A program made the position numbers and the translations under genes. This document shows, in pieces, positions 63,379 through 64,000 of a DNA stretch of 64,000 nt. The notes beneath the pieces are model-generated. The model was not told where the DNA came from and ran no database searches. It saw nothing but the letters and a program-made list of their open reading frames with translations. The DNA lies in contig NZ_LT985747.1 of NCBI RefSeq assembly GCF_900289175.1, forward strand, positions 3,899,036 to 3,963,035, in the 5' to 3' direction. The DNA comes from Paenibacillus faecalis (GTDB lineage: Bacteria > Bacillota > Bacilli > Paenibacillales > Paenibacillaceae). How positions within the stretch are numbered: the stretch's first letter is position 1; each line of letters starts with the position of its first letter.

Positions 63379-63948
63379 TTATGCAAATGTAACGACACCA
63401 TTGTCCAATGCCGCTATTCGAACCAACGACTCTACACGGTAACCCGCTTCTGCCAGCAACCGCCCGCCAGGCTGAAATGCTTTTTCAATGCAGATGCCGA
63501 TACCTGCCACTTCAGCGCCGGCCTGCTCCACAATACGAGCCAGACCAAAGGCGGCCTCGCCGTTGGCAAGAAAATCATCAATGATGAGCACTCGATCTCC
63601 AGGATGAATAAATTTTTTGGAAACGGTAATTTCATTCGTTTCCCGCTTCGTAAAGGAATACACCTTCTCCACGAAAATATCCTCACGAAGGGTCAGCGAC
63701 TTCTGCTTCCGGGCAAAGATCAGCGGTACCTCCAGTTCCAAAGCGGTCATAATCCCGGGGGCAATACCAGACGACTCGATCGTCAGCACCCTTGTAATGT
63801 TCTCCCCTTGAAACAGGCGGGTAAACTCCCGTCCAACCTCTTTCATCAGCACCGGGTCCATCTGGTGGTTCAGGAATGAGTCTACCTTCAAGACTTGTCC
63901 ATCCAGGACAATCCCTTCCTCCCGGACTTTGTTTTGCAGCAATTGCAT
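63379..63948 (-). CDS. xpt: Xanthine phosphoribosyltransferase Xpt
   Basis: The 189-residue enzyme converts xanthine and PRPP to XMP. It has [20 protein letters not shown] and the PRPP loop [17 protein letters not shown] near residue 130. The start is ATG 63948, after AGGAGGGG; an ATG five codons earlier is in frame but contains this ribosome binding site. It is the first gene of xpt-pbuX. Length and motifs match the Bacillus enzyme. Confidence 0.96.
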   Translation of the reverse strand: MQLLQNKVREEGIVLDGQVLKVDSFLNHQMDPVLMKEVGREFTRLFQGENITRVLTIESSGIAPGIMTALELEVPLIFARKQKSLTLREDIFVEKVYSFTKRETNEITVSKKFIHPGDRVLIIDDFLANGEAAFGLARIVEQAGAEVAGIGICIEKAFQPGGRLLAEAGYRVESLVRIAALDNGVVTFA

Positions 63949-63989
63949 GATGCCCCTCCTCATTGTTTGGTAAAATACTGATTACATTT

Positions 63990-64000
63990 CAAAAAACCCG
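63990..64000 (-). promoter_or_regulatory. Edge of the xpt leader, probable attenuator T-tract
   Basis: Read on the minus strand the window begins CGGGTTTTTT, 41 bp before the xpt start. This is the form of the 3' arm and T-run of an intrinsic terminator. In Bacillaceae the xpt-pbuX leader carries a guanine riboswitch with just such a terminator. The aptamer itself would lie beyond position 64000 and is not visible. Confidence 0.45.

Overview
The window reads as a chromosomal segment of a low-to-mid GC, endospore-forming Firmicute, most probably Paenibacillus or a close relative. Reasons: strong AGGAGG-type ribosome binding sites with GTG/TTG starts, a CotF-family spore coat protein, a BceRS-BceAB peptide-antibiotic module, a caa3 cytochrome oxidase operon (ctaCDEF, ctaG), a YtrA-type regulator with ABC genes, and an LplABC-type sugar ABC operon beside an AraC-type response regulator and YesM-type kinase. 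The species assignment is inference.

Layout. 1-528: no convincing gene, but a cluster of related AACTGCA/TGCAGTT boxes that looks like the edge of a mobile element. 0.5-1.8 kb: pirin-like protein and a small membrane protein. 2.0-8.0 kb: cell-envelope defence block with response regulator, sensor kinase, ABC ATPase, ABC permease, DedA-family membrane protein and undecaprenyl-diphosphatase UppP; all are on the plus strand and all plausibly concern undecaprenyl lipid-carrier protection and recycling. 8.2-9.9 kb: a membrane protein of unknown function, then an orphan type I-C-like CRISPR array (5 repeats, 4 spacers) with its leader but no cas genes. 9.9-20 kb: two overlapping Gfo/Idh/MocA oxidoreductases, a chemoreceptor, an ACT-domain malic enzyme, CotF-like coat protein, an anti-sigma-like protein without a sigma gene, an AGCS sodium/amino-acid symporter and a TipA-like MerR regulator with its own operator. 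20-25.5 kb: an eroded patch with two pseudogenes (class C beta-lactamase-like and Gfo/Idh), followed by intact ThuA-like, Gfo/Idh and AraC genes.

25.5-31.2 kb: complete ribose operon rbsRKDACB (transcribed on the minus strand) with a perfect palindromic operator upstream of rbsR. 31.3-32.3 kb: a formylglycine-generating enzyme with no sulfatase in view. 32.5-43.9 kb: an oligosaccharide module with glycogen-debranching-like glucosidase, GH13 alpha-glucosidase, a CUT1 ABC transporter (lipoprotein plus two permeases) and a divergent two-component system.

44-47.5 kb is the most unusual region. It holds four tandem paralogous small proteins (one truncated by a deletion), a fragment of a toxin-like C-terminus whose stop overlaps the first paralog, a 20-bp perfect palindrome, a separate immunity-like gene, and the C-terminal tip of an Rhs/WapA-type protein ending in a candidate GIY-YIG-like nuclease domain. 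The main body of the Rhs protein is missing. This looks like an accumulation of polymorphic-toxin immunity genes and orphan toxin tips.

47.8-52.2 kb: NatAB/YhaQP-type ABC exporter and a YtrA/YtrB-like module whose promoter carries a palindromic operator. 52.3-57.8 kb: caa3 oxidase operon (ctaC with fused cytochrome c domain, ctaD, ctaE, ctaF) with ctaG and a DUF420 protein behind a terminator. 58-64 kb: small conserved protein, a frameshifted beta-lactamase-like gene, a GT28 glycolipid glycosyltransferase, two small proteins, and the purine salvage pair xpt-pbuX. The window ends inside what looks like the T-tract of the xpt leader attenuator. No rRNA or tRNA genes were recognised.
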